8,272 nucleotides of DNA from assembly GCA_003455565.1 (NCBI GenBank), contig DMQW01000036.1, positions 1,907 through 10,178 on the forward strand, read 5' to 3'. Each line of letters begins with the position of its first letter. The stretch's first letter is position 1. This DNA comes from Limisphaerales bacterium (GTDB taxonomy: Bacteria; Verrucomicrobiota; Verrucomicrobiia; Limisphaerales; UBA11358). The position numbers were made by a program, and so were the translations under genes. Below the pieces are notes generated by a model. That model had not been told where the DNA came from, did no database searches, and worked only from the letters and a program-made list of their open reading frames with translations. This document shows positions 1 to 6,261 of the stretch, piece by piece.

Positions 1-68
1 AGGGAATTTGCCGTCCCCAAATCTATTCCAATGTCATTAGAAAACAGGCTTTTGAATTGCTCGAACAT
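1..68 (-). CDS. mreB: MreB rod-shape-determining protein, N-terminal fragment (cut by window edge)
   Basis: Only the first 22 codons are in the window. The minus strand starts with ATG at 68-66 and reads into a short leader followed by IGIDLGTANS (residues 13-22). This is the phosphate-1 loop of the actin-like ATPase fold exactly where MreB carries it (family consensus GIDLGTANT). MreB is a cytoplasmic, membrane-associated actin homologue that forms filaments and directs lateral peptidoglycan synthesis in rod-shaped cells. The start is supported by a TAGG-like Shine-Dalgarno about 8 nt upstream and by a promoter at 90-118 on the same strand. The gene follows parC in the same direction after a 104-bp gap. 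FtsA and DnaK share the fold but not this N-terminus, so I favour MreB (or an Mbl/MreB paralogue) although only 22 residues are visible. Confidence 0.88.
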   Translation of the reverse strand, partial: MFEQFKSLFSNDIGIDLGTANS

Positions 69-89
69 GAATTGCGCCTAACACAATGA

Positions 90-118
90 AGTAAATCCGC
101 TGCCAGCGCAAACGTCAA
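90..118 (-). promoter_or_regulatory. sigma70-like promoter of mreB
   Basis: On the minus strand, TTGACG (118-113, 5 of 6 matches to the -35 consensus) is followed by a 17-bp spacer and TTTACT (95-90, 4 of 6 matches to the -10 consensus). Transcription would start near 83, giving a leader of about 15 nt before the mreB ATG at 68. This suggests mreB has its own promoter rather than depending only on read-through from parC. The call rests on consensus matching alone. Confidence 0.55.
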
Positions 119-172
119 GCCGCAATGCTGTTAATTCATCTGCGCACGGCGTTTCCCCAGTCCAAAACTGGC

Positions 173-2287
173 TCACGCAAAAACAATTTTCGTCGTCGCC
201 GCTTTTTCGTCCCAGCCGCGCGTCGGCTCGGCGGTGACGGATGAGATGTCCTTGATCGAAATCTGCCGTCCGCGCGTCTTCGCGCTTTTCACTTCAATCT
301 CGTTTGGGTCGCAGGTCTGCTGCGAAATTTTCTGGTGCGGCGCGGGTTTGTAGCGGACGTAAAGCTGCTTCGGCGTTTCCGGCGCGAAAAATAAAATGCG
401 GGATTTTTCCGGGATGCACGAATAAGCCTTGTTCAAAATCGTGCCGCCAAATGTGAACCGTTTCAGATAACTCGCGTTGCGATCCGTGTAGGCGCATGTA
501 AAAATCTTTTCGCGATCCGGCAGTCCGCAATAAAACAACTCCGGCCCGACGAATAATTTTTCCGGCAGTTCGCTGACCTTGTAAGTGCCGTCCTTGAACA
601 CGAGCAGAATCTTGTCGAACTTCGTGCATTCCAGCTTGAACTCCTCGCCGCTGACTTTGTAGCCGACGTAGCCGCTCTCGCGGTCGTAGGAAACTTTGAA
701 CGACTTGAACGCGACGGCTTTCACGTCCACTTCCTCATGCCGCGCGGATTTCGTGGTGAGGCGCGGATAGAGCGGACCGTATTTTTCGAGCAACGCCTCA
801 AGATGGCCGATGGCGTATTTCGTGAGGCTCTTCAAATTTTTCTGCGTGTCGGCCAGATCGGCTTTGACCTGATCCATCTCCTCGCGATGCTTGTTGATGT
901 CGAAAAGCGAAATGCGGCGGATGCGGACCTGCAATAATTTTTCCACGTCCGGGTCGGCGATGTCGCGCACAAGCTGTTTCTTGAATGGCTTGAAACCCTC
1001 GTAAACAGCGGCCGTTACCGCCTCGGAGGTCTTGCACTTTTCGATCAGTTTGTAGATGCGCTCCTCGATGAAGATACGTTCCAGCGTGCGGTAATGCAGT
1101 TCGTCTTCGAGCTGTTTCTGCTTCAACTCCAGTTCGCGCTTGAGCAGTTCGACGAGTTGCGCCGTGTTCTCGCGCAGCACTTCGGTGACGGTCAATTCCA
1201 CCGGACGATTGTTCTTGATGACGATGATGCGGCTGGTGATGGACACTTCGCAATCAGTGAACGCATACAGCGCATCCACCAGTTTTTCCGCGTCCACACC
1301 CTGCGGACATTTGATTTCAATCTCCACATCCTCGGACGTGAAATCGTTGATGGATTTCACCTTCAACTTGCCTTTGCGCGTCGCGTCTTCAATCGAGGCG
1401 ATGAGCGATTCCGTCGTGGTCGAAGGCGGAATTTCCTTGATGACGACGGTGGATTCGTCCTTCGTCTTGATCTTGGCGCGGACTTTCACCGAGCCTTTGC
1501 CGTCCTGATAATCGCGCGCGTCCATCAGACCGCCGGTCGGAAAATCCGGCAGACATTTGAACGGCTGCTTCTTCAAAATCGCGATCTGCGCTTCGAGCAG
1601 TTCGGGGAAATTGTGCGGCAACAACCGCGCGCTCAAACCGACCGCGATGCCTTCCGCGCCGAGCATGAGCGAAAGCGGCAGTTTGCACGGCAACGTCACT
1701 GGCTCCTGGTTGCGCCCGTCGTAGCTCGGCACGAACTCGGTGATCGAGTCGTTGAAAACTTCCGTGCGCGCGAGTTCGGTCAGCCGGCATTCGATGTAAC
1801 GCGGCGCGGCGGCGGGATCGCCAGTGTAGATGTTGCCAAAATTTCCCTGACCCTCGATGAGGTAACGCTTGTTCGCCAGCACCACCAGCGCGTCGCCGAT
1901 GGACGCGTCGCCGTGCGGATGATATTTCATCGTGTCGCCGACGACGTTCGCAACCTTGATGAAACGGCCGTCGTCGTTCTGATGCAGCGACCACAAAATC
2001 CGGCGTTGCACCGGCTTCACACCGTCGGCCAGATGCGGAATCGCGCGGTCGCGGATGACATAGCTCGCATACTCAAGAAAGCTAGTATTGACGCGGCGAT
2101 GCAGCGCCAACTCAATTTTGCCCGGCGCGAACGGCTTGTGCGCAACCGTTCCCATCGCCTCGGCGAGAACGTGGGTTTCGCCGTTGTCTTTGGCGGCGGC
2201 CTTTTTGGTTTCGACAGCTTTCGGCTCGCTGCCTTCAATCGGCAATTCAGGCTGGGCGGAATCTTTTTTTTGTTTGGCGGAACTCAT
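173..2287 (-). CDS. parC: DNA topoisomerase IV subunit A (ParC/GyrA family)
   Basis: This is the DNA-cleaving subunit of a type IIA topoisomerase. It forms an A2B2 enzyme with ParE and decatenates or relaxes DNA in the cytoplasm. The protein has 704 residues. Residues 1-55 are a polar Lys/Glu/Ala-rich tail. The winged-helix/tower core follows from about 65 (SFLEYASYVIRDRAIPHLADG), with the KYHPHGDASIGDA block at 121-133 and the catalytic Arg163-Tyr164 pair in AAPRYIECRL. A charged coiled-coil region spans roughly 370-490, and a short beta-pinwheel-like C-terminal domain runs from about 535. No GyrA box (QRRGGKG) is seen and the length is well below that of GyrA, which with the nearby parE favours ParC. 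The residue equivalent to E. coli GyrA Ser83 is Ala128. The start at 2287 precedes all conserved blocks. No clear Shine-Dalgarno is visible. Its usual neighbour parE is 2 kb upstream, separated by a restriction-modification module. Confidence 0.93.
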   Translation of the reverse strand: MSSAKQKKDSAQPELPIEGSEPKAVETKKAAAKDNGETHVLAEAMGTVAHKPFAPGKIELALHRRVNTSFLEYASYVIRDRAIPHLADGVKPVQRRILWSLHQNDDGRFIKVANVVGDTMKYHPHGDASIGDALVVLANKRYLIEGQGNFGNIYTGDPAAAPRYIECRLTELARTEVFNDSITEFVPSYDGRNQEPVTLPCKLPLSLMLGAEGIAVGLSARLLPHNFPELLEAQIAILKKQPFKCLPDFPTGGLMDARDYQDGKGSVKVRAKIKTKDESTVVIKEIPPSTTTESLIASIEDATRKGKLKVKSINDFTSEDVEIEIKCPQGVDAEKLVDALYAFTDCEVSITSRIIVIKNNRPVELTVTEVLRENTAQLVELLKRELELKQKQLEDELHYRTLERIFIEERIYKLIEKCKTSEAVTAAVYEGFKPFKKQLVRDIADPDVEKLLQVRIRRISLFDINKHREEMDQVKADLADTQKNLKSLTKYAIGHLEALLEKYGPLYPRLTTKSARHEEVDVKAVAFKSFKVSYDRESGYVGYKVSGEEFKLECTKFDKILLVFKDGTYKVSELPEKLFVGPELFYCGLPDREKIFTCAYTDRNASYLKRFTFGGTILNKAYSCIPEKSRILFFAPETPKQLYVRYKPAPHQKISQQTCDPNEIEVKSAKTRGRQISIKDISSVTAEPTRGWDEKAATTKIVFA

Positions 2288-2290
2288 GTG

Positions 2291-2297
2291 CGGCGCG
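2291..2297 (+). repeat. CGGCGCG direct repeat, left copy (parC side)
   Basis: The 7-bp sequence CGGCGCG lies 3 bp outside the parC start codon. The same 7-mer in the same orientation occurs at 4344-4350, directly against the parE stop codon. The two copies bracket the restriction-modification module and may mark an insertion or a recombination junction. A 7-mer match in GC-rich DNA can arise by chance. Confidence 0.4.
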
Positions 2298-2363
2298 CAT
2301 TAAGCCAGAAGTGAACGGACGCGGCAAGATTTCAACCGAAGGGCGCAAAATTAATTCGCCATT

Positions 2364-3365
2364 TCAAAGGCGAGAATTGTTCCGCCGCGTTTTGGTGGAA
2401 ACTTTGGTTCGATAGATCACTTTCTTTTCTGCAAGAACCATTGCCAACTGTTGTTTTTCCTCGCGCTCGATAGAATCATAGTCGCCATTCATTTGAAGTT
2501 CTTGACCTGTGAAATCGGGATACAACGCAGCGAGTCGTGGAATTGAACGCTCGGCCAGCTTGAAATATTCATCGTCTAACTCAACGCCAACGGAATTGTA
2601 GCCGATCGCTTGAGCGGCGGCGATGGTCGAACCAGAACCCATGAACGGATCGAACACTGTGCCTTCGCCGAGTGGCAGCAGTGAACGAACGATGACGCGC
2701 ATGAAATGTTGCGGCTTGAGGCACGGGTGATCAGAGATTGCTTCCTCGCGGTCGGGCGTGCGGCCACTTGGAATCGAGTCGGGCAAGGGCTTGTCAACCG
2801 AGAGCCGCCGCAGTCCGCCGGTTTTCCATTTACGAAGATTTTCGGCCACCGTTTTTTCTTCAATGGGTTTTCGGAACAGCATCCAAGGTTCGTAAGCACC
2901 TTTTGGTGTCACGCAAACTTCAGGGAATTCCCGCTCCGCGTTTTTGGGCCGGTCGCCGCCGCGAAAACTGTAGTATTGCCGCATGATCGCCGTCCGCACT
3001 TCATAGCCTGCCTCGGTCATCGCGCTTTGGACAAGGTGTTGTAAAATCGGATGCCCCGCCACACACACATGAGCACCCGGCACAAGTGCAGGCCAAAGCG
3101 TTTTGCCCCACTCATGGAAGAAGCGTCGAAGCTCCATTTTTTGTGCGACCGTCAAAATAGTAAAGCGGGGCAATGGGTCGCGCGGGCTGCCGCCGATGGT
3201 CGGTGGCAGCCGCCACACGCCGCCATGTCCGGCGCGAAGCTTGGCAACTTCTTTCTCCGTAAATTCCAAAACGCCGTAGGGCGGATCGGTGCAGACGGCA
3301 TGAAGCGAACGCGGTTTGCACGCGCGCAGCCAGCCAAAACAATCCGCATGGTGAAGCTGATACAT
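2364..3365 (-). CDS. DNA methyltransferase of a type II RM system (N6-adenine/N4-cytosine, beta-class order)
   Basis: The 333-residue protein is an S-adenosylmethionine-dependent amino-methyltransferase that would modify the host's copies of a restriction site. The catalytic motif IV is TDPPYG at residues 26-31. A variable stretch from about 40 to 205 probably contains the target-recognition region. Motif X lies near 213-223 (HPCLKPQHFMR), and the AdoMet-binding motif I is FDPFMGSGST at 238-247, followed by VGVELD. This order, catalytic motif first and AdoMet motif last, is the beta class. DPPY is more usual for adenine-N6 enzymes, but N4-cytosine methylation cannot be excluded. The C-terminal 40 residues are charged. 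The gene diverges from the HTH-endonuclease gene and lies 76 bp before parC in the same direction. The ATG at 3365 begins with the typical YQLHHADC start of this family. The recognition sequence cannot be read from the protein. Confidence 0.92.
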   Translation of the reverse strand: MYQLHHADCFGWLRACKPRSLHAVCTDPPYGVLEFTEKEVAKLRAGHGGVWRLPPTIGGSPRDPLPRFTILTVAQKMELRRFFHEWGKTLWPALVPGAHVCVAGHPILQHLVQSAMTEAGYEVRTAIMRQYYSFRGGDRPKNAEREFPEVCVTPKGAYEPWMLFRKPIEEKTVAENLRKWKTGGLRRLSVDKPLPDSIPSGRTPDREEAISDHPCLKPQHFMRVIVRSLLPLGEGTVFDPFMGSGSTIAAAQAIGYNSVGVELDDEYFKLAERSIPRLAALYPDFTGQELQMNGDYDSIEREEKQQLAMVLAEKKVIYRTKVSTKTRRNNSRL

Positions 3366-3383
3366 TTTTTATCCGCAACCAGC

Positions 3384-3399
3384 TTCAACTATAGGCGAA
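3384..3399 (+). promoter_or_regulatory. Candidate operator O1 of the RM controller
   Basis: TTCAACTATAGGCGAA is an imperfect palindrome of the form TTC-NN-CTATAG-NN-GAA, with 12 of 16 positions symmetric. Shifted by one base it forms one copy of a 16-bp direct repeat: TCAACTATAGGCGAAA at 3385-3400 matches 3424-3439 at 15 of 16 positions, 39 bp apart. It overlaps the predicted -10 of the methyltransferase promoter. Paired boxes with a central TATA-like step, upstream of an XRE-type controller, are the usual arrangement of C-protein sites. That the endonuclease's own HTH binds here is inference. Confidence 0.55.
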
Positions 3400-3415
3400 A
3401 GACAATCAAGTGCAA
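3388..3415 (-). promoter_or_regulatory. Predicted promoter of the methyltransferase gene
   Basis: On the minus strand, TTGCAC (3415-3410) and TATAGT (3393-3388) are separated by 16 bp. Transcription would begin near 3381, about 16 nt before the methyltransferase ATG at 3365. The -10 lies inside operator O1, so a protein bound there would be expected to repress the gene. The call is by consensus only. Confidence 0.5.
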
Positions 3416-3422
3416 AACGTGT

Positions 3423-3439
3423 ATCAACTATGGGCGAAA
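3423..3439 (+). promoter_or_regulatory. Candidate operator O2, overlapping the endonuclease start
   Basis: This second copy of the 16-bp element is TCAACTATGGGCGAAA at 3424-3439. It differs from O1 at one base, which weakens the central palindrome. It covers the ATG at 3430 and reaches the first base of the in-frame ATG at 3439. If 3439 is the true start, AACTAT at 3426-3431 could act as a -10 for a nearly leaderless transcript, a layout common for C-protein genes. O2 would then overlap the promoter (repression) and O1 would be centred near -47 (activation). This model is inferred. Confidence 0.5.
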
Positions 3440-4329
3440 TGGATACCAAAGTGACCATCGGGCGTTTTATTCGCAAACTCCGCGAGCAAAAACAGCTTAC
3501 ACAAGAGCAGTTGGCAACCAAGACGGGCATAACTTACCAACATCTTTCCGGCATGGAAAATGGCCGTGAAAATTTCACGATTGATATTCTCGAATCTCTG
3601 GCGCGCGCGCTGGTCTGCCCGTTGCCGCAATTTATCGCGGGCGCGTTCGCCCCAGAATCAACCACATCCGGCATCACGGTCAACCGTGATTATTTTCGTC
3701 CACAAGTTCCGCTGCCACCGGGCATGAAGACTTCCCATTTGGAGGCGGCAATGAACGCCACGCAAAGCATCGTGGCTCGCATCAACGCCAATTTGCTCGC
3801 CAGCGGAGCGAAGCCGCTGCCGGAATATATTCAGGGCAACAATTTCAGCGGACTCGTCTCCAATGTTTTTTGCGATGCGTTGAATGACCATTCACCCTAC
3901 AAACACAACTCCCACCAAGCTTATCCTGACCTCATCAATCCGGCAGTGAAGAAAGGCGGCAAGCCTGCCGGTTTGGAAATAAAATCCACGATTCAAATTG
4001 GCAAGGGCGGCGAGAGCCACAACGGCCATTCTGGCTGGCATCTGATCGCGTGTTTTCAAATCGAACCGCTAACGGGAAATGTCCGCTTCATCCATCTCAT
4101 GTTCGCCGTGTTGAACGGACACAGTCAATCCGAAGCGGATTGGACTTATGTTGGCAGCAAGGTCAACGCGGCCACGGGCAGCCGACGCACGGAAACTTAC
4201 AACACAACCCTGGCGGGTGTCACAAAACTTCGAGATGGTTCAGTGTTTCTCGACCCGACGGCTGTGAATTTCAAACGCTGGCGCCAAAAACGAACGGGCG
4301 CAGTGCCTGCTTATTCTATCTTTGCGTAG
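3430..4329 (+). CDS. Type II restriction endonuclease with N-terminal XRE-family HTH (C-R fusion candidate)
   Basis: The 299-residue protein appears to combine a transcription regulator with a nuclease. Residues 10-66 form a Cro/C1-type helix-turn-helix (IGRFIRKLREQKQLTQEQLA, then recognition helix ITYQHLSGMENG at 34-45), very like stand-alone RM controller (C) proteins. After a linker (about 72-135), residues 138-190 fit a PD-(D/E)XK nuclease core: a helix (FSGLVSNVFCDAL), Pro166-Asp167 in AYPDLI, then GLEIKST with Glu183 and Lys185. Residues 201-232 give further strands (SGWHLIACFQI, VRFIHLMFAVL). Paired with a divergent methyltransferase, it should cut unmodified sites. Two starts are possible: ATG 3430, or ATG 3439 three codons later. 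The latter frees the operator-like repeat from the coding region. Neither has a Shine-Dalgarno. The gene is convergent with parE, with 21 bp between the stop codons. I do not recognise a specific endonuclease family or target site. Confidence 0.85.
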   Translation: MGEMDTKVTIGRFIRKLREQKQLTQEQLATKTGITYQHLSGMENGRENFTIDILESLARALVCPLPQFIAGAFAPESTTSGITVNRDYFRPQVPLPPGMKTSHLEAAMNATQSIVARINANLLASGAKPLPEYIQGNNFSGLVSNVFCDALNDHSPYKHNSHQAYPDLINPAVKKGGKPAGLEIKSTIQIGKGGESHNGHSGWHLIACFQIEPLTGNVRFIHLMFAVLNGHSQSEADWTYVGSKVNAATGSRRTETYNTTLAGVTKLRDGSVFLDPTAVNFKRWRQKRTGAVPAYSIFA

Positions 4330-4343
4330 ACTAGTAAAAATTT

Positions 4344-4350
4344 CGGCGCG
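4344..4350 (+). repeat. CGGCGCG direct repeat, right copy (parE side)
   Basis: This is the second copy of the 7-bp repeat found at 2291-2297, in the same orientation, and it directly abuts the parE stop codon (4351-4353 read on the minus strand). Both copies are followed by TTAA within two bases (CGGCGCG-CA-TTAA on the left, CGGCGCG-TTAA on the right). It may be a target-site duplication or a microhomology junction of the inserted module. Confidence 0.4.
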
Positions 4351-6198
4351 TTAATCCTCCACCGGCACCACCAGATTTTCCATGATGTAATCTTTGCGCT
4401 CCGGTGTGTTCTTGCCCATGTAAAAGTTGAGGATGTTAGTCACGTCAGGCTTGGACGCGTGCTCAACTTTGTTCACCCGCATTTCCTTGCCGATGAACTG
4501 CGCGAACTCCTTCGGGCTGATTTCACCCAGACCCTTGAAGCGTGTAATCTCCGGCTTGCCACCAAGATTTTTCACCGCCTCGTCGCGCTCGGTTTCGCTG
4601 TAGCAGTAAGTGGTCTTCTCCTTGTTGCGCACGCGGAACAGCGGCGTTTCCAGCACAAACAAATGTCCGTCGTGAACGAGCTGGTCGAAGAAGCGGAAAA
4701 AATAAGTGACCATCAGATTGCGGATGTGCAGGCCGTCCACATCGGCATCGGTGGCGAGAATCACCTTGTCGTAACGCAGGCTGTCGAGGTTGTCTTCGAC
4801 GTTCAACGCCTGCATCAGATGATACATCTCGTCGTTTTTATACATGATGTCGCGCTTGAGATCCCAGACGTTGAGCGGCTTGCCTTTGAGGACGAACACG
4901 GCCTGGTTGTTCACGTCGCGGCAACTTGTGATGGAACCCGCCGCGGACTGGCCTTCGCAGATGAAGACCATCGTGCCGTTGCCCTTCTCGCGTTTTTTAT
5001 CGAGGTGATTCTTGCAATCTTTCAATTGCGGAATCCGCATCGTGATGGACTTCGCACGTTCGCGCGCGAGTTTTTTCACATCCTGCAATTCCTTCCGCAA
5101 CTGCCGCGTGTCCTCGGTCTTCGCCAGAATTTTTTCCGCGATGGCCTTGTTGCGATTAAAGAAATGCAGCAACTCCTCGCGCACATTGTTCACGAGTTCG
5201 GTGCGGATTTCCGTGTTGCCCAGTTTATTTTTCGTCTGCGACTCGAACACCGGGTCTTTCAACCGGATCGCGACGGCCCCGACCATCGCCTCGCGCACGT
5301 CGTCGCCTTCGTATTTGGCGTTGCCGTATTCGTTGACGGCTTTCAGCAAACCTTCACGGAACGCGCTTAAATGCGTGCCGCCGTCGGCGGTGAACTGGCC
5401 GTTGACGAACGAAAAAAACGTCTCGCCGTAACGGCTGTTGCTGTGCGTGAAACAAAATTCCAGCGTCTTGCTGGCGTAATGCAGCGGCGGATAAAACGGT
5501 TCCGCGCCGTCCGTTTCCAAGTCCTCCATCACCAAGTCCATCAGCCCGTGGCGCGACTGGAAAACTTTCGGCTCCGCCGCGTCCGCCGTTTTCAGAATCA
5601 GCTTCAGTCCGGTGTTGAGGTAGCTGTAATGGCGCAGCCGCCGCTCGATATGTTCTAGCCGAAACTCGCTGTCCTTGAAAATTTCCGGGTCACCCTCAAA
5701 CTCGATGAGCGTGCCGTCCGGCTCCTTCGTTTTGCCGGTATCTTCCTTTTTCAGCTTGCCGACTTTGAACGACGCCTCGGCGAATTCGCCGTCGCGATGG
5801 CTGCGCACGAAAAAGTTTTTCGACAACGCATTCACCGCCTTCGTGCCGACGCCGTTCAAGCCGACGCTGAATTGAAAAACGTCGTCATTATATTTCGCGC
5901 CGGTATTTATTTTTGAAACGCAGTCCACGACCTTGCCGAGCGGAATGCCGCGCCCGAAATCGCGCACGGCCACGCGGTTCTCCTCGATGTTGATCTGAAC
6001 CTCCTTGCCGTGGCCCATGATGAATTCGTCCACCGCATTGTCCACGACCTCCTTGAGCATGATGTAGCAGCCGTCGTCGGGATTGTTGCCATTGCCGATG
6101 CGCCCGATATACATGCCTGTCCTCAGCCGGATGTGTTCGAGCGATGAAAGCGTTTTGATTTTGCTCTCGTCGTAATTGTGCTTCGCGTTTTCAGCCAT
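4351..6198 (-). CDS. parE: DNA topoisomerase IV subunit B (ParE/GyrB family)
   Basis: This is the ATPase subunit of the type IIA topoisomerase whose cleaving subunit is encoded at 173-2287. With the start at 6198 (MAENAKH) it has 615 residues. The GHKL ATPase shows EVVDNAVDE (Glu50), RDFGRGIPL (Asp80) and the GLNGVGTK lid (113-120). The transducer carries the QTK loop (Gln321-Lys323). The TOPRIM domain has CEGQSAAGS (Glu415), DADVDG (Asp484, Asp486, Asp488) and RFKGLGE (553-559). The reading frame stays open to an ATG at 6267, but those 23 residues have no ParE character and conserved sequence begins after MAEN, so I place the start at 6198. There is no strong Shine-Dalgarno. The short length, lacking the long GyrB insertion, and the nearby parC favour ParE over GyrB. 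Unusually, Gln417 replaces the Asp of the common EGDSA motif. Confidence 0.94.
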   Translation of the reverse strand: MAENAKHNYDESKIKTLSSLEHIRLRTGMYIGRIGNGNNPDDGCYIMLKEVVDNAVDEFIMGHGKEVQINIEENRVAVRDFGRGIPLGKVVDCVSKINTGAKYNDDVFQFSVGLNGVGTKAVNALSKNFFVRSHRDGEFAEASFKVGKLKKEDTGKTKEPDGTLIEFEGDPEIFKDSEFRLEHIERRLRHYSYLNTGLKLILKTADAAEPKVFQSRHGLMDLVMEDLETDGAEPFYPPLHYASKTLEFCFTHSNSRYGETFFSFVNGQFTADGGTHLSAFREGLLKAVNEYGNAKYEGDDVREAMVGAVAIRLKDPVFESQTKNKLGNTEIRTELVNNVREELLHFFNRNKAIAEKILAKTEDTRQLRKELQDVKKLARERAKSITMRIPQLKDCKNHLDKKREKGNGTMVFICEGQSAAGSITSCRDVNNQAVFVLKGKPLNVWDLKRDIMYKNDEMYHLMQALNVEDNLDSLRYDKVILATDADVDGLHIRNLMVTYFFRFFDQLVHDGHLFVLETPLFRVRNKEKTTYCYSETERDEAVKNLGGKPEITRFKGLGEISPKEFAQFIGKEMRVNKVEHASKPDVTNILNFYMGKNTPERKDYIMENLVVPVED

Positions 6199-6261
6199 AG
6201 AAATTTCGTGGCGGTGAAGATGAAACAAACGCGGACGAATGCAAATGACAAATTGCAAAAC

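Larger units (their letters stand above)
2298..4350. other. Type II restriction-modification module, probably inserted in the parE-parC operon
   Basis: The segment holds a minus-strand methyltransferase gene and a plus-strand HTH-endonuclease gene diverging from a 64-bp control region, with no other gene. It lies between parE and parC, which encode two subunits of one enzyme and are commonly adjacent. Its ends coincide with a CGGCGCG direct repeat, and removal of one repeat plus the module would leave a 10-nt parE-parC spacer. No transposase, integrase or terminal inverted repeats are visible, so the mobilisation route is unknown. The RM identity is well supported by the two genes. The insertion is inferred and needs comparison with relatives. 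Confidence 0.55.

Noticed and set aside
3..89. Plus-strand frame that looks like the tail of a gene ending at 87-89
   Set aside because: The same bases encode the MreB N-terminus on the minus strand with a matching promoter and start codon, which is far stronger evidence than a 28-codon open tail.
157..171. Hairpin CCAGT-CCAAA-ACTGG just after the parC stop, considered as a terminator
   Set aside because: The stem is only 5 bp and no T-tract follows in the direction of parC transcription, so it does not meet the pattern of an intrinsic terminator.
1094..2314. Long plus-strand open frame (406 codons) opposite parC
   Set aside because: It is an antisense shadow of the well-supported parC. Its product is Arg/Phe/Asp-rich and repetitive with no recognisable domain, as expected from the reverse of a GC-rich coding frame.
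2288..4350. Insertion sequence or integrase carrying the RM genes
   Set aside because: I found no transposase or integrase frame and no terminal inverted repeats. Only a 7-bp direct repeat is present, so no mobile-element family can be named.
4459..5370. Long plus-strand open frame (303 codons) opposite parE
   Set aside because: It is an antisense shadow of parE, whose GHKL and TOPRIM motifs are all intact. The shadow product has skewed His/Val/Phe composition and no domain.
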